This document shows positions 10,231-17,389 of a stretch of 63,605 bases of DNA, piece by piece. The first letter of the stretch is position 1. Every line of letters starts with the position of its first letter. The position numbers were made by a program, and so were the translations under genes. The notes beneath the pieces are model-generated. The model was not told the DNA's origin. It saw only the letters and a program-made list of their open reading frames with translations, and did not search any database. This DNA comes from a virus. The stretch covers positions 1-63,605 of the IMG/VR virus record IMGVR_UViG_3300030116_006045; one strand, written 5' to 3'.

Positions 10231-11226
10231 TTACAGCTGGACTGTGCCATCATATCGCCAGCATTTACCTTTGCACATACCTTTACCTGCGAACCATCTG
10301 CAAGAAGGCGTAGTTTTCATTTCGATAATAGAAGCTAAATGAGTACGTGTGGTCTGTTCTCGAAAGTCACGCCAATTGAGATCCTTGATGTAACCAACAG
10401 CAGCGTCTATCACCGCTTCTTTTTCATCCCCACTCATTTGAGCTGGGTCTGAGAAGTTTCGTAAGTTTTCGACAAGGTGTTGCCCAAAAGCTACCCTGAC
10501 AAAGTGTTGTGGGTTTTCAGTGTGTATAGCGTCTAAGCAAGGCATCATAGGTATTTGATCTGCGCTTACTACGTCGCCAAGCATAGTTTCGCCTATCTCG
10601 GTGTTGTTTGTTTCAGGTGGATTATCTGCGACCCATCTAACTAAGCTGAATGATGAGGTTTGTTTCTTGAATGGGTTTAGGTGCGATAGAGTTCGATCTG
10701 GTGTTTTGGGTATCTCATAACCAAGCGGGTCAGCTGCAAACCGTTCAGGGTCTATCACAACAGCCCATCGTCCTCTCTTTGGGTTGAGTGTGTTAGGTAC
10801 TCGACATAATCTATCGACAGTGCCTATACAATCAAGTGTGCTTAGATCTTGAGCCATTTCTCTTTCATATCGTGTAAGCTCAGAAGGCCATCTGTCGCCA
10901 ATCACAGGTTCTCTAAGGATCTGGTGAACGTGAAATCCACGACCTGTCGCTACCGCGAGAACTGTGCCATCTAATCTCTTGATTAGCTCCGCAGCGTCCC
11001 TCTTCACCTGTGGGTCATCATCACCATCAAAATCCCACCAGGCTCGGTCGATTACAGCGGAATTGTGATCGTAGGTCATCTTGTAGCCATTCCACTTCAT
11101 ATCGTTAAATGAGTATAAGCTGGTGTAGCAAGCCGACTTATCTCTAAGTGTGTTAATGATACGGTTGAAGTCGTCTTTGCTTTCGCACTTAGACCTCTTG
11201 AGGCCCACCTCTCTTGGAAATCGCAT
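10231..11226 (-). CDS. Archaeo-eukaryotic primase (AEP / PriS-like)
   Basis: The protein shows the three AEP motifs in order: a DxD metal site in WWDFDGDDD (about residue 65), the GRGFHVHQ motif (about 97), and TVDRLCRVPNTLNPKRG (about 137), which carries the third acidic residue and the basic nucleotide-binding strand. AEPs synthesise RNA or DNA primers for the polymerase. The C-terminal end has Cys residues (CRWFAGKGMCKGKC) that could bind zinc or an Fe-S cluster. Start ATG 11226 overlaps the upstream stop (TGATG); GTG 11229 is an alternative. It sits with a nuclease and a RecB/Cas4-like protein in the replication cluster. Confidence 0.85.
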   Translation of the reverse strand: MRFPREVGLKRSKCESKDDFNRIINTLRDKSACYTSLYSFNDMKWNGYKMTYDHNSAVIDRAWWDFDGDDDPQVKRDAAELIKRLDGTVLAVATGRGFHVHQILREPVIGDRWPSELTRYEREMAQDLSTLDCIGTVDRLCRVPNTLNPKRGRWAVVIDPERFAADPLGYEIPKTPDRTLSHLNPFKKQTSSFSLVRWVADNPPETNNTEIGETMLGDVVSADQIPMMPCLDAIHTENPQHFVRVAFGQHLVENLRNFSDPAQMSGDEKEAVIDAAVGYIKDLNWRDFREQTTRTHLASIIEMKTTPSCRWFAGKGMCKGKCWRYDGTVQL

Positions 11227-11372
11227 CACGACACCATCTGAACGTGATCACAAGACGCACAGGTAGCAAATACTTCGAGGTAAGCGTCATGCCCCTCTTC
11301 TCCTTGCACCACCATTCTTTGATGATGATCTAGCCATTCAGGGTTTTGGTCGCCACATTTCATACATTTCAT
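11226..11372 (-). CDS. Small zinc-ribbon protein (48 aa)
   Basis: The protein begins MKCMKCGDQ and has a second pair, CASC, near the C-terminus, giving a CxxC...CxxC ribbon. Its start overlaps the stop of the preceding gene and its stop overlaps the primase start, so it is probably translated by coupling. Function unknown; the primase neighbour suggests a replication accessory, but this is inference. Confidence 0.6.
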   Translation of the reverse strand: MKCMKCGDQNPEWLDHHQRMVVQGEEGHDAYLEVFATCASCDHVQMVS

Positions 11373-11623
11373 TCTTCTTCGCCCCCACGATTTACAAACG
11401 CTCCATGTTCCGGTAAAACATTGTCGTATTTAGCAATTTTTTCTTTCGTTTCTTTACTTAACGATGTCTTATGCCCACATAAAGGGCAGTTAGTAACAAG
11501 GAAAAACCCTTCTTTGTCAGAGCCAAATCCTATCCAAAACCCAGTAACAGGACAAGATCGAACTCTACATCGAGCTTCAGCACCCCATATGAAAATCATA
11601 CGTTGTGGATCATATTTCCTCAT
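11369..11623 (-). CDS. Small zinc-binding protein (84 aa)
   Basis: Cys residues occur as CRVRSC and, 27 residues on, CPLCGHKT, followed by a Lys-rich helix and an acidic GGEEE tail. The gene overlaps its upstream and downstream neighbours by four bases each. The arrangement suggests a zinc ribbon that binds nucleic acid. No family recognised. Confidence 0.55.
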   Translation of the reverse strand: MRKYDPQRMIFIWGAEARCRVRSCPVTGFWIGFGSDKEGFFLVTNCPLCGHKTSLSKETKEKIAKYDNVLPEHGAFVNRGGEEE

Positions 11624-12450
11624 ATCGAGCTAACTCCTGTCATCAGTTCGGTATCACAGCTAACGGTGTAATCGCACCACTGAGTACAGAAGTATTCATT
11701 CCAATTGATAGGCCAATCATGATTCTTGATACCATCCACAGAAGCATGGAGATCTCTTTCCATACCTGATATACTTCTATTCGTAACAGGCTCTACAATA
11801 GCGGCCCCCTGGATCTGGCCCAAATACACATCGCGGGTCTGTCGCTTTTGATTGAGTAAAGAAGTAACGAACTTAGCATCGACGCAATCAGGAGCTATCA
11901 CAGCATAATGTGTTATTTCTTCGGTAGCGTAGTCAGGGTGCAGTAAAAGCATTCTACGATAGAAGGCCAGTTCTTTACGGAACCGGCTCATCTTAGAAGA
12001 TGTGAGGTTGCCTGTCTTGAGTTCTACTAAGATAAGACCGCCTTCAGGATGACGCCAAATACCGTCGATAATACCACGAAGCTCGCAAGCAAGCTCGTCG
12101 TCCCAAACCGAAAACTTCTGTTCCACACCCACGATTTCAATACCGTCCGGCCCCATATCTTCTTCAATAAAATCCATGAGTTCGCCCAGGGCAACAATAC
12201 CTTCGTCTGCTGTGATTGGTAATCGAGAGAGGTATGTGCCTGGCGTATCATCTTTCATTACGTCTTCAAGAAGCTGATGTATCTCAGTTCCTCTTGCAGC
12301 TGCAGGGCTTTTGGGCTTTTCCAGATCATACAATGCGATATAGTCCATGTAATACTGACGAGGGCATCTAAGATACGTCGTAAAAGACGATTTTGAAACA
12401 CGCAGATTAGCGTTTTCAACAGCTGGATCGTAACTACTCTTGAACGTCAT
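11620..12450 (-). CDS. PD-(D/E)XK nuclease, RecB/Cas4-like
   Basis: The N-terminal segment SKSSFTTYLRCPRQYY is typical of the PDDEXK_1 (RecB/Cas4) family. It is followed by RGTEIHQLLE with its conserved His, then GIIDGIW and LVELKTG, which provide the catalytic Asp and the ExK motif. Cys residues near the C-terminus (CTQWCDYTVSC) match the Fe-S cluster cysteines of Cas4/AddB-like exonucleases. It probably resects DNA ends during recombination-dependent replication. There is no cas1 or CRISPR array nearby, so a role in spacer acquisition is not supported. Confidence 0.82.
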   Translation of the reverse strand: MTFKSSYDPAVENANLRVSKSSFTTYLRCPRQYYMDYIALYDLEKPKSPAAARGTEIHQLLEDVMKDDTPGTYLSRLPITADEGIVALGELMDFIEEDMGPDGIEIVGVEQKFSVWDDELACELRGIIDGIWRHPEGGLILVELKTGNLTSSKMSRFRKELAFYRRMLLLHPDYATEEITHYAVIAPDCVDAKFVTSLLNQKRQTRDVYLGQIQGAAIVEPVTNRSISGMERDLHASVDGIKNHDWPINWNEYFCTQWCDYTVSCDTELMTGVSSI

Positions 12451-12673
12451 CCTTCTTCTTCCCCTTCGTCTTCTTTGGGGCAGGGGTAGTTAAATCGATG
12501 ACTTCATCCCAATCAGCATACTTCTTGGCTTCTGCTAAGGACATTCCTGTTAGAGATCTACCTTCAAAGCCTGGGCATCGGCATCCCGCTAAGAATACCT
12601 CCGCATCATCGGACTTTTCAGCCAGCCATTCTTCGACCAGCTTACGTTCGGTACACCATAACAGAACTGCCAT
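12434..12673 (-). CDS. Hypothetical protein with Lys-rich tail (79 aa)
   Basis: It starts at ATG 12673, overlapping the upstream stop (TGATG). There is a WCTERKLVEEWL helix, a CRCPGFEGRSLTG loop and a highly charged tail (PKKTKGKKKDD). No family recognised. It overlaps the nuclease start by 17 bases and may be a basic DNA-binding partner of it. Confidence 0.5.
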   Translation of the reverse strand: MAVLLWCTERKLVEEWLAEKSDDAEVFLAGCRCPGFEGRSLTGMSLAEAKKYADWDEVIDLTTPAPKKTKGKKKDDVQE

Positions 12674-12909
12674 CACTCTTCACTATCCCCGCCTGACTCT
12701 TCAATGTGTGTGTCTTGAGTAGGTGGCGGCACAAACTCAACACCTGTCGCATTACATAGGTCTTGTAGCATTCCTTCATGACGAATCGCATCATTGTGAG
12801 ATCCGGCCCATAATAGGCGTAGTATCTCTTGGATTTCGCCAACAGCTCCCTCTAAGTGTTCTAACTTTGTCTGAACTTCCTTCATAGTCAGCTTACGGCT
12901 GCGCGACAT
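12673..12909 (-). CDS. Hypothetical coiled-coil protein (78 aa)
   Basis: A heptad-like helix (residues about 8-35, containing LEHLEGAVGEIQEILRLLW) is followed by a Pro-rich, acidic tail. It is the first gene of a transcription block: a TATA-like box (TTGATATAC, minus strand) lies about 25 bases upstream of ATG 12909. ATG 12915 is an alternative start. Function unknown. Confidence 0.5.
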   Translation of the reverse strand: MSRSRKLTMKEVQTKLEHLEGAVGEIQEILRLLWAGSHNDAIRHEGMLQDLCNATGVEFVPPPTQDTHIEESGGDSEE

Positions 12910-12928
12910 GAACATACGAAATCATTCA

Positions 12929-12938
12929 AGTATATCAA
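12929..12938 (-). promoter_or_regulatory. Archaeal TATA-like promoter box
   Basis: On the minus strand the box reads TTGATATACTT and lies about 25 bases before ATG 12909, as expected for a nearly leaderless archaeal transcript. The same TTGATATAC word lies upstream of the first gene of the whole leftward array (about 42250), supporting a shared promoter class. Confidence 0.45.
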
Positions 12939-13108
12939 CCCTGTTTATTTTTATCCTTATTTACACTAATATCGCGTGGCGGAGAGTAATCTCTATCAGC
13001 TACTCGAAATACGCCACAGTGCATATTGCCGTTGATTTTATGATTATTGTAACCACACACTCGCTTTATCCCACAATTAGAACAGACGCGCAAGCACTTT
13101 CGCGGCAT
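12935..13108 (-). CDS. Small Cys-rich zinc protein (57 aa)
   Basis: It begins MPRKCLRVCSNCGIKRVCGY and has a further Cys at MHCG, giving a four-to-five Cys zinc knuckle with a basic, Lys/Asn-rich C-terminus. ATG 13108 overlaps the methyltransferase stop (TGATG). Such proteins recur along this array; function unknown. Confidence 0.55.
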   Translation of the reverse strand: MPRKCLRVCSNCGIKRVCGYNNHKINGNMHCGVFRVADRDYSPPRDISVNKDKNKQG

Positions 13109-14322
13109 CAAACCCACTCCATATCTTCGATTTTTTCATTGACTTTGGATATAGAACGAATACGATCTGGAATAAACTCGGCGTATTCAGGATTAAGCTC
13201 GCACAGAATAGCTTCTCGACCATGAAGTAAGGCTACACCAGCTGTTGTCCCAGATCCACCGAACGGATCTAGGACTACTGAAGGAACGATAGGATGCTCA
13301 TCAAGAGGGAGATCACTATGATAGACCAACATTGTTCTAACCTTTTCTTTGGTGGCTGACTCAATCATCCTTCGTTTTACGTCGCTTGCGCCTTGAGCCA
13401 TAGCTGATTCGTAATCTTTCAAGTTAGATCCGCCGTAATTACCTTTTGAGTCAGCACCCCACCCAGTTTCAAGAAGTTCCTTTTGACTCATCTTAGGGGG
13501 TATAACCACTTCTTCTCTTACGAGCTTACCATGACACTCACAGTTAGGACGCCAGGTATCTAAGTTCTTGCCGGTGCTTGAAATGAACTGATCTGTACCA
13601 GCTCTGACCCAGGGTTCTCCGCAATCAGCACAGCATCCTTTAGCACTACTACCAGCTAACACGCATGGTTCTATCAGTTCCGGCGGATATACAGCAAAAT
13701 GCGCCTTTGGGAAGGATTGGGGGTTTATGTGCCAAACATCACGCTTATTCCTGTTGTTTTCACCTTCTTTGATAGCCTCATGATCGTAGAAGTAATGCTT
13801 GTTCTTAGTTAGCATAAAGATAAACTCATGCGATCTGGTGCATCTGTCTTTAACAGGCTCCGGCATACACTTCGGCTTCGCCCAAATAATATCCTGTCGA
13901 AGATACCATCCATCGGCTTGAAGTGCAAAAGCTACACGCCAGGGGATGCCAATGAGATCCTTCGGCTTGAAGTTATTACCTGTCTTACGCTTGAACGACT
14001 TGCCCCCATCCTCATGATAGTTATTGAGATGAGGTCGAAATCGTGAGTTTGTCTGATGACCTCCATTTGAACCGGCGTAAGAGTCGCCCAAGTTAAGCCA
14101 TAGAGTGCCTGTTGGTTTGAGGACACGCCACACTTCTTGAAATACTTGAACCATGTTTTCAATGAAAGCTTCGGGTGTTTCTTCTAACCCGATTTGATCG
14201 TCGTTTCCATAATCTCGAAGGCCGAAGTAAGGCGGTGATGTAACACAACAATCTACTGATTCATCAGGTAGCTCGGAGAGAGTTTCACGGCAGTCGCCTA
14301 AGAGGATCTTAACACCCTTCAT
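13108..14322 (-). CDS. Site-specific DNA methyltransferase (N4-cytosine / N6-adenine, beta-type order)
   Basis: The catalytic motif TSPPYFGLRDYG (about residue 29) comes before the SAM-binding motif DPFGGSGTT near the C-terminus, which is the permuted order of beta-class amino-methyltransferases. Between them is a Cys-rich insert (CCADCGEPW ... CECHG), probably a zinc loop used in target recognition. No restriction endonuclease is adjacent, so it probably protects viral DNA or marks it. S/TPPY motifs occur in both m4C and m6A enzymes, so the modified base cannot be assigned. Confidence 0.88.
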   Translation of the reverse strand: MKGVKILLGDCRETLSELPDESVDCCVTSPPYFGLRDYGNDDQIGLEETPEAFIENMVQVFQEVWRVLKPTGTLWLNLGDSYAGSNGGHQTNSRFRPHLNNYHEDGGKSFKRKTGNNFKPKDLIGIPWRVAFALQADGWYLRQDIIWAKPKCMPEPVKDRCTRSHEFIFMLTKNKHYFYDHEAIKEGENNRNKRDVWHINPQSFPKAHFAVYPPELIEPCVLAGSSAKGCCADCGEPWVRAGTDQFISSTGKNLDTWRPNCECHGKLVREEVVIPPKMSQKELLETGWGADSKGNYGGSNLKDYESAMAQGASDVKRRMIESATKEKVRTMLVYHSDLPLDEHPIVPSVVLDPFGGSGTTAGVALLHGREAILCELNPEYAEFIPDRIRSISKVNEKIEDMEWV

Positions 14323-14465
14323 TCCTCTTCACCTTCCCATGAATATGTTTTCTTAGAGTAAGCAGCTGCATAACCCTCTCTCCATTTTTCGTAGCATTTC
14401 TCACACCAACCATGAATCGACATCATCATAACTTCATTGTCGCATCCTTCTGTCATGCATTTCAT
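14319..14465 (-). CDS. Small zinc-ribbon protein (48 aa)
   Basis: The ends are MKCMTEGC and, 16 residues on, WCEKC, so a CxxxxC...CxxC zinc site is likely. The C-terminus is aromatic then acidic (YSWEGEEE). The stop overlaps the methyltransferase start by ATGA. It lies between two methyltransferase genes. Confidence 0.55.
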   Translation of the reverse strand: MKCMTEGCDNEVMMMSIHGWCEKCYEKWREGYAAAYSKKTYSWEGEEE

Positions 14466-14482
14466 TATAACACGAAATGATC

Positions 14483-15826
14483 TCATAACCACTCAGCTAC
14501 TCCTTTCTTACCTATACCTTCAAACTCCAGATCCTCAACAGCCTGTATTCTTTCTCCAAGCCATCTCATAAGAGGCACAGCCATACTGTTACCCATAGCC
14601 TTGAAACGATGTCCATCTGGACAATCCTCTCTCGCCTTTCCTTTCCATTCAATTAGAGTATAGTTATCAGGAAATCCCTGGAGCCTTTCACACTCAATAG
14701 GTGTGAGGCGTCTAACTCTCATGGTAGATTCGATCATAGCTGTGTTTGTGCGTACATCACTCGCGGTCATATCGTGTGCTGTTAATGTACCAACGGCATC
14801 AGCTTCTCCCCAGGTTTCGTGATCGGTTTCCGATTGGGGTCTTCTTATTTTTCTAAATGGTATAGTTTCACCAGCTTGAGCTACAAACGGTTTCATACGA
14901 CTACCGGCTGACGCCATCAGACCCTTGACTTCTTCATTGAGAGAGATAACCTCATCTCGCTGATTAGCAAAGAACGACAGGACACGGGGTTCAGCCACAG
15001 CTGGTGAGGTCGGTACAGCTCCGTTAGCTTTCAACGTAGGAGCCACTTCTTCGTATATCCCATAGTTCTGTCCAAAAGTATGATCGAATGCGACCAGATC
15101 AGTGCCGTCTTTGTAATCCCTTGCTTTCAAAGTGCTAGCTGTCTCATCACAGGCGTAGTCACCAAAAGCACGTAATCTCGCACCTACTCCTTTTGCTGAG
15201 ACAAGTTCGCTTGATTGTCCAACGCCATTTGTAGTAGGTGGGGCAGTGTCTTGCCTCGACGGGACGCTCGGCGCAGAATCCCCCGACAAGCTCGTTCGCT
15301 CAAATAGTACCGCTGCGGGACGTCGCCAATCTCCAGAAGCGTGTCCGACAACAAACAAACGTCGGCGTCTTTGGGCCACTCCGAAGTAGCGAGCGTCCAA
15401 GATTCTCCAGGCGCAAGAATACCCGATCCGCTCCACTTCTGCGAGGAAGGTTCCAAAATCCCGTCCTTCGTCTGATGACAAGAGACCAGGGACGTTTTCA
15501 AAGAGAAACCACTCCGGTCGAATATCTCGAACAATGCCGAGATAGTGGAGGGCCAAGTTCCCACGCGGGTCATCCAATCCAAGTCGTTGTCCCGCGACTG
15601 AGAAGGATTGGCATGGTGATCCCCCGACGACGAGATCGAGCTGTCCGGCGTATTGTTTCCAGTCATGCTTAGTCACATCTCCCACATTCGGAACTGTCGG
15701 GTAGTGGTGAGCAAGGACTTCTGATGGAAACTCGTCGAACTCTGCGAAGATTTGAGGCTTCCAGCCGAGAGGTTCCCAAGCGACTGTTGCCGCTTCGACT
15801 CCGCTGAATAGGCTTGCGTATCGCAC
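14483..15826 (-). CDS. dcm: DNA (cytosine-5) methyltransferase, Dcm family
   Basis: It has the C5-methyltransferase motifs in order: RYASLFSGVEAA (SAM binding), GGSPCQSFSVAGQR with the catalytic Cys, FENVPGLL, RRRRLFVVG, and a C-terminal GFPDNYT / MGNSMAVP segment. I chose GTG 15826 rather than ATG 15847: it gives the family's usual start (MRYASLFSG), and a TATA-like box lies 26-27 bases upstream, as for a leaderless message. The enzyme methylates cytosine in viral DNA. It is the middle of three methyltransferases in a 4.3-kb stretch with no restriction enzyme. Confidence 0.93.
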   Translation of the reverse strand: MRYASLFSGVEAATVAWEPLGWKPQIFAEFDEFPSEVLAHHYPTVPNVGDVTKHDWKQYAGQLDLVVGGSPCQSFSVAGQRLGLDDPRGNLALHYLGIVRDIRPEWFLFENVPGLLSSDEGRDFGTFLAEVERIGYSCAWRILDARYFGVAQRRRRLFVVGHASGDWRRPAAVLFERTSLSGDSAPSVPSRQDTAPPTTNGVGQSSELVSAKGVGARLRAFGDYACDETASTLKARDYKDGTDLVAFDHTFGQNYGIYEEVAPTLKANGAVPTSPAVAEPRVLSFFANQRDEVISLNEEVKGLMASAGSRMKPFVAQAGETIPFRKIRRPQSETDHETWGEADAVGTLTAHDMTASDVRTNTAMIESTMRVRRLTPIECERLQGFPDNYTLIEWKGKAREDCPDGHRFKAMGNSMAVPLMRWLGERIQAVEDLEFEGIGKKGVAEWL

Positions 15827-15848
15827 AAACAAACCCACTGGGACCATC

Positions 15849-15856
15849 CATATAAA
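15849..15856 (-). promoter_or_regulatory. TATA-like box upstream of the C5 methyltransferase
   Basis: The minus strand reads TTTATATG, centred 26-27 bases before GTG 15826. This position fits an archaeal TATA box serving a leaderless transcript and decides the start of the methyltransferase gene. Confidence 0.45.
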
Positions 15857-15868
15857 TCATCTGTATAA

Positions 15869-17389
15869 TCAAAGCCACTCAGCCTCCGGTGGGAGTTCTA
15901 AGCTGGTTCCCATATCTGTTTCAACGAGATCAGCTTCGCTCCAATGGGCCATTCTTGCGGTAGCTATATCGGCATACTCTTGAGATATTTCACAGCCGAT
16001 AAAGTCGAATCCTTCAAGCAAAGCCGCAATACCTGTTGTTCCAGATCCTAAGAACGGATCGAGAATCTTACCTCCTGGTGGCGTTACTAACCTACACAAA
16101 TACCGCATCAGTGCGACAGGTTTCACAGTGGGGTGTATGTTCTTTCTAAGCTTATTACCTCGGTTACGTGGGTTATCTGAACCAACACCTGTCGTATCTT
16201 TTCTATCAGTAACTTGAGCTGATTCAAAATCTTCTAAACCAGCTTCTCTTTCTTTTCTTGAAGCCTTAGCACAATAAAAGAATCTTGCAGCTGACGTATC
16301 GACATCATCAAACCCTGGGTGTGCGCCCCCACCCATACCCTCTCCGTACACTTCGTTCTTATTGTTGGGTATGTATTCTTCGTGGTGCATATTCACAGCC
16401 GATGAGTGTTTGGTATCAGGGAACTCGTCTCGAACTTCATCACTACCATCATGGATCACATTCGCAGGGTATCTACCTGAAGGTGATCCTGTCTTTACAT
16501 TCAAAAAGAATCGAGATGCACCTCCTTGATCGTTAAACCCATGTGTTTCAGAACCTCCCTCCCCATGTATCTTACCTACCATCGTTAATTTCTCGCCTTC
16601 TTGCTTATTTTTTCGCACCGCATCACTACTTCTACTCGTACCACTTTGTTCATCAAGCATCTCACCAGCTTCTCCATCAAGAATAACATTAGCTGGAAAG
16701 CGACCATTTTCATGAGCTTCAGTTTCAGTTCCTTCTGATTCGCCCCAATGACCTTTCACTGATTTACGATTAGTATTCTTTGCATGATCCTCGCCCGCCT
16801 TTATTCTGCAATCGTCGATATTGATTGCGCCCGTATCATGTTTGAGGACATTGTTGGGTATATTATTTTCAGATATGGGCTTACGAGCTAACACGCATGG
16901 CTCATGAGCTGGTTTGAGAGCTGTTCCCCAACCTTCCCACTTCTTAGCGTCATCAGTAGCGGGTGCTGTAATCCTTGAGTCGTTACCTTTACCATTGAAA
17001 TCAATAGCACTGTTCTGTTCTCTATCGTTAGGGTTTGGGCCGAGATCTACTCTTTCAGCCCCTGCAGCTTTGTCTATTGCTTTTGATATATTGAGCGACT
17101 TAGGAAAACCAGATCCGTAAATCCACATAATTTGATCACGAATCTCAAAACCCGCATCTTCCACGTTGATAGCTAAACGATGATATGTTCGAGAACCAGC
17201 GAAAGCGATTAGATGACCACCAGGTTTGAGAACACGTAAGCACTGCGCCCAAAGCTCGCGTGAGGGAACATCGTAGTCCCATTTCTTACCCATAAAAGAA
17301 AGACCATACGGAGGATCTGTGACTATACTATCTACGCTGTTCTCTGGTAGCTCCTTAAGTCGCTCTAAAGAATCTCCAACCATTATCAT
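15869..17389 (-). CDS. Site-specific DNA methyltransferase (DNA-N6/N4 amino-methyltransferase)
   Basis: The catalytic motif TDPPYGLSFMGKKWD (about residue 28) and the SAM motif DPFLGSGTTGIAAL near the C-terminus mark a second permuted amino-methyltransferase of about 506 residues. The large middle part, with repeated RFPANVI / RYPANVI segments, is a long target-recognition region. HPTVKPVALMRYL just before the SAM motif is typical of DNA adenine/cytosine-N4 methyltransferases. ATG 17389 overlaps the polymerase stop (ATGA). Confidence 0.9.
   Translation of the reverse strand: MIMVGDSLERLKELPENSVDSIVTDPPYGLSFMGKKWDYDVPSRELWAQCLRVLKPGGHLIAFAGSRTYHRLAINVEDAGFEIRDQIMWIYGSGFPKSLNISKAIDKAAGAERVDLGPNPNDREQNSAIDFNGKGNDSRITAPATDDAKKWEGWGTALKPAHEPCVLARKPISENNIPNNVLKHDTGAINIDDCRIKAGEDHAKNTNRKSVKGHWGESEGTETEAHENGRFPANVILDGEAGEMLDEQSGTSRSSDAVRKNKQEGEKLTMVGKIHGEGGSETHGFNDQGGASRFFLNVKTGSPSGRYPANVIHDGSDEVRDEFPDTKHSSAVNMHHEEYIPNNKNEVYGEGMGGGAHPGFDDVDTSAARFFYCAKASRKEREAGLEDFESAQVTDRKDTTGVGSDNPRNRGNKLRKNIHPTVKPVALMRYLCRLVTPPGGKILDPFLGSGTTGIAALLEGFDFIGCEISQEYADIATARMAHWSEADLVETDMGTSLELPPEAEWL

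Noticed and set aside
11620-12450. Cas4 as evidence for a CRISPR system
   Set aside because: No repeat-spacer array and no cas1 or cas2 nearby; RecB/Cas4-like nucleases are common in archaeal viruses.
15184-15672. Long frames on both strands inside the C5 methyltransferase gene
   Set aside because: The Dcm motifs fix the true frame; the others are shadows.
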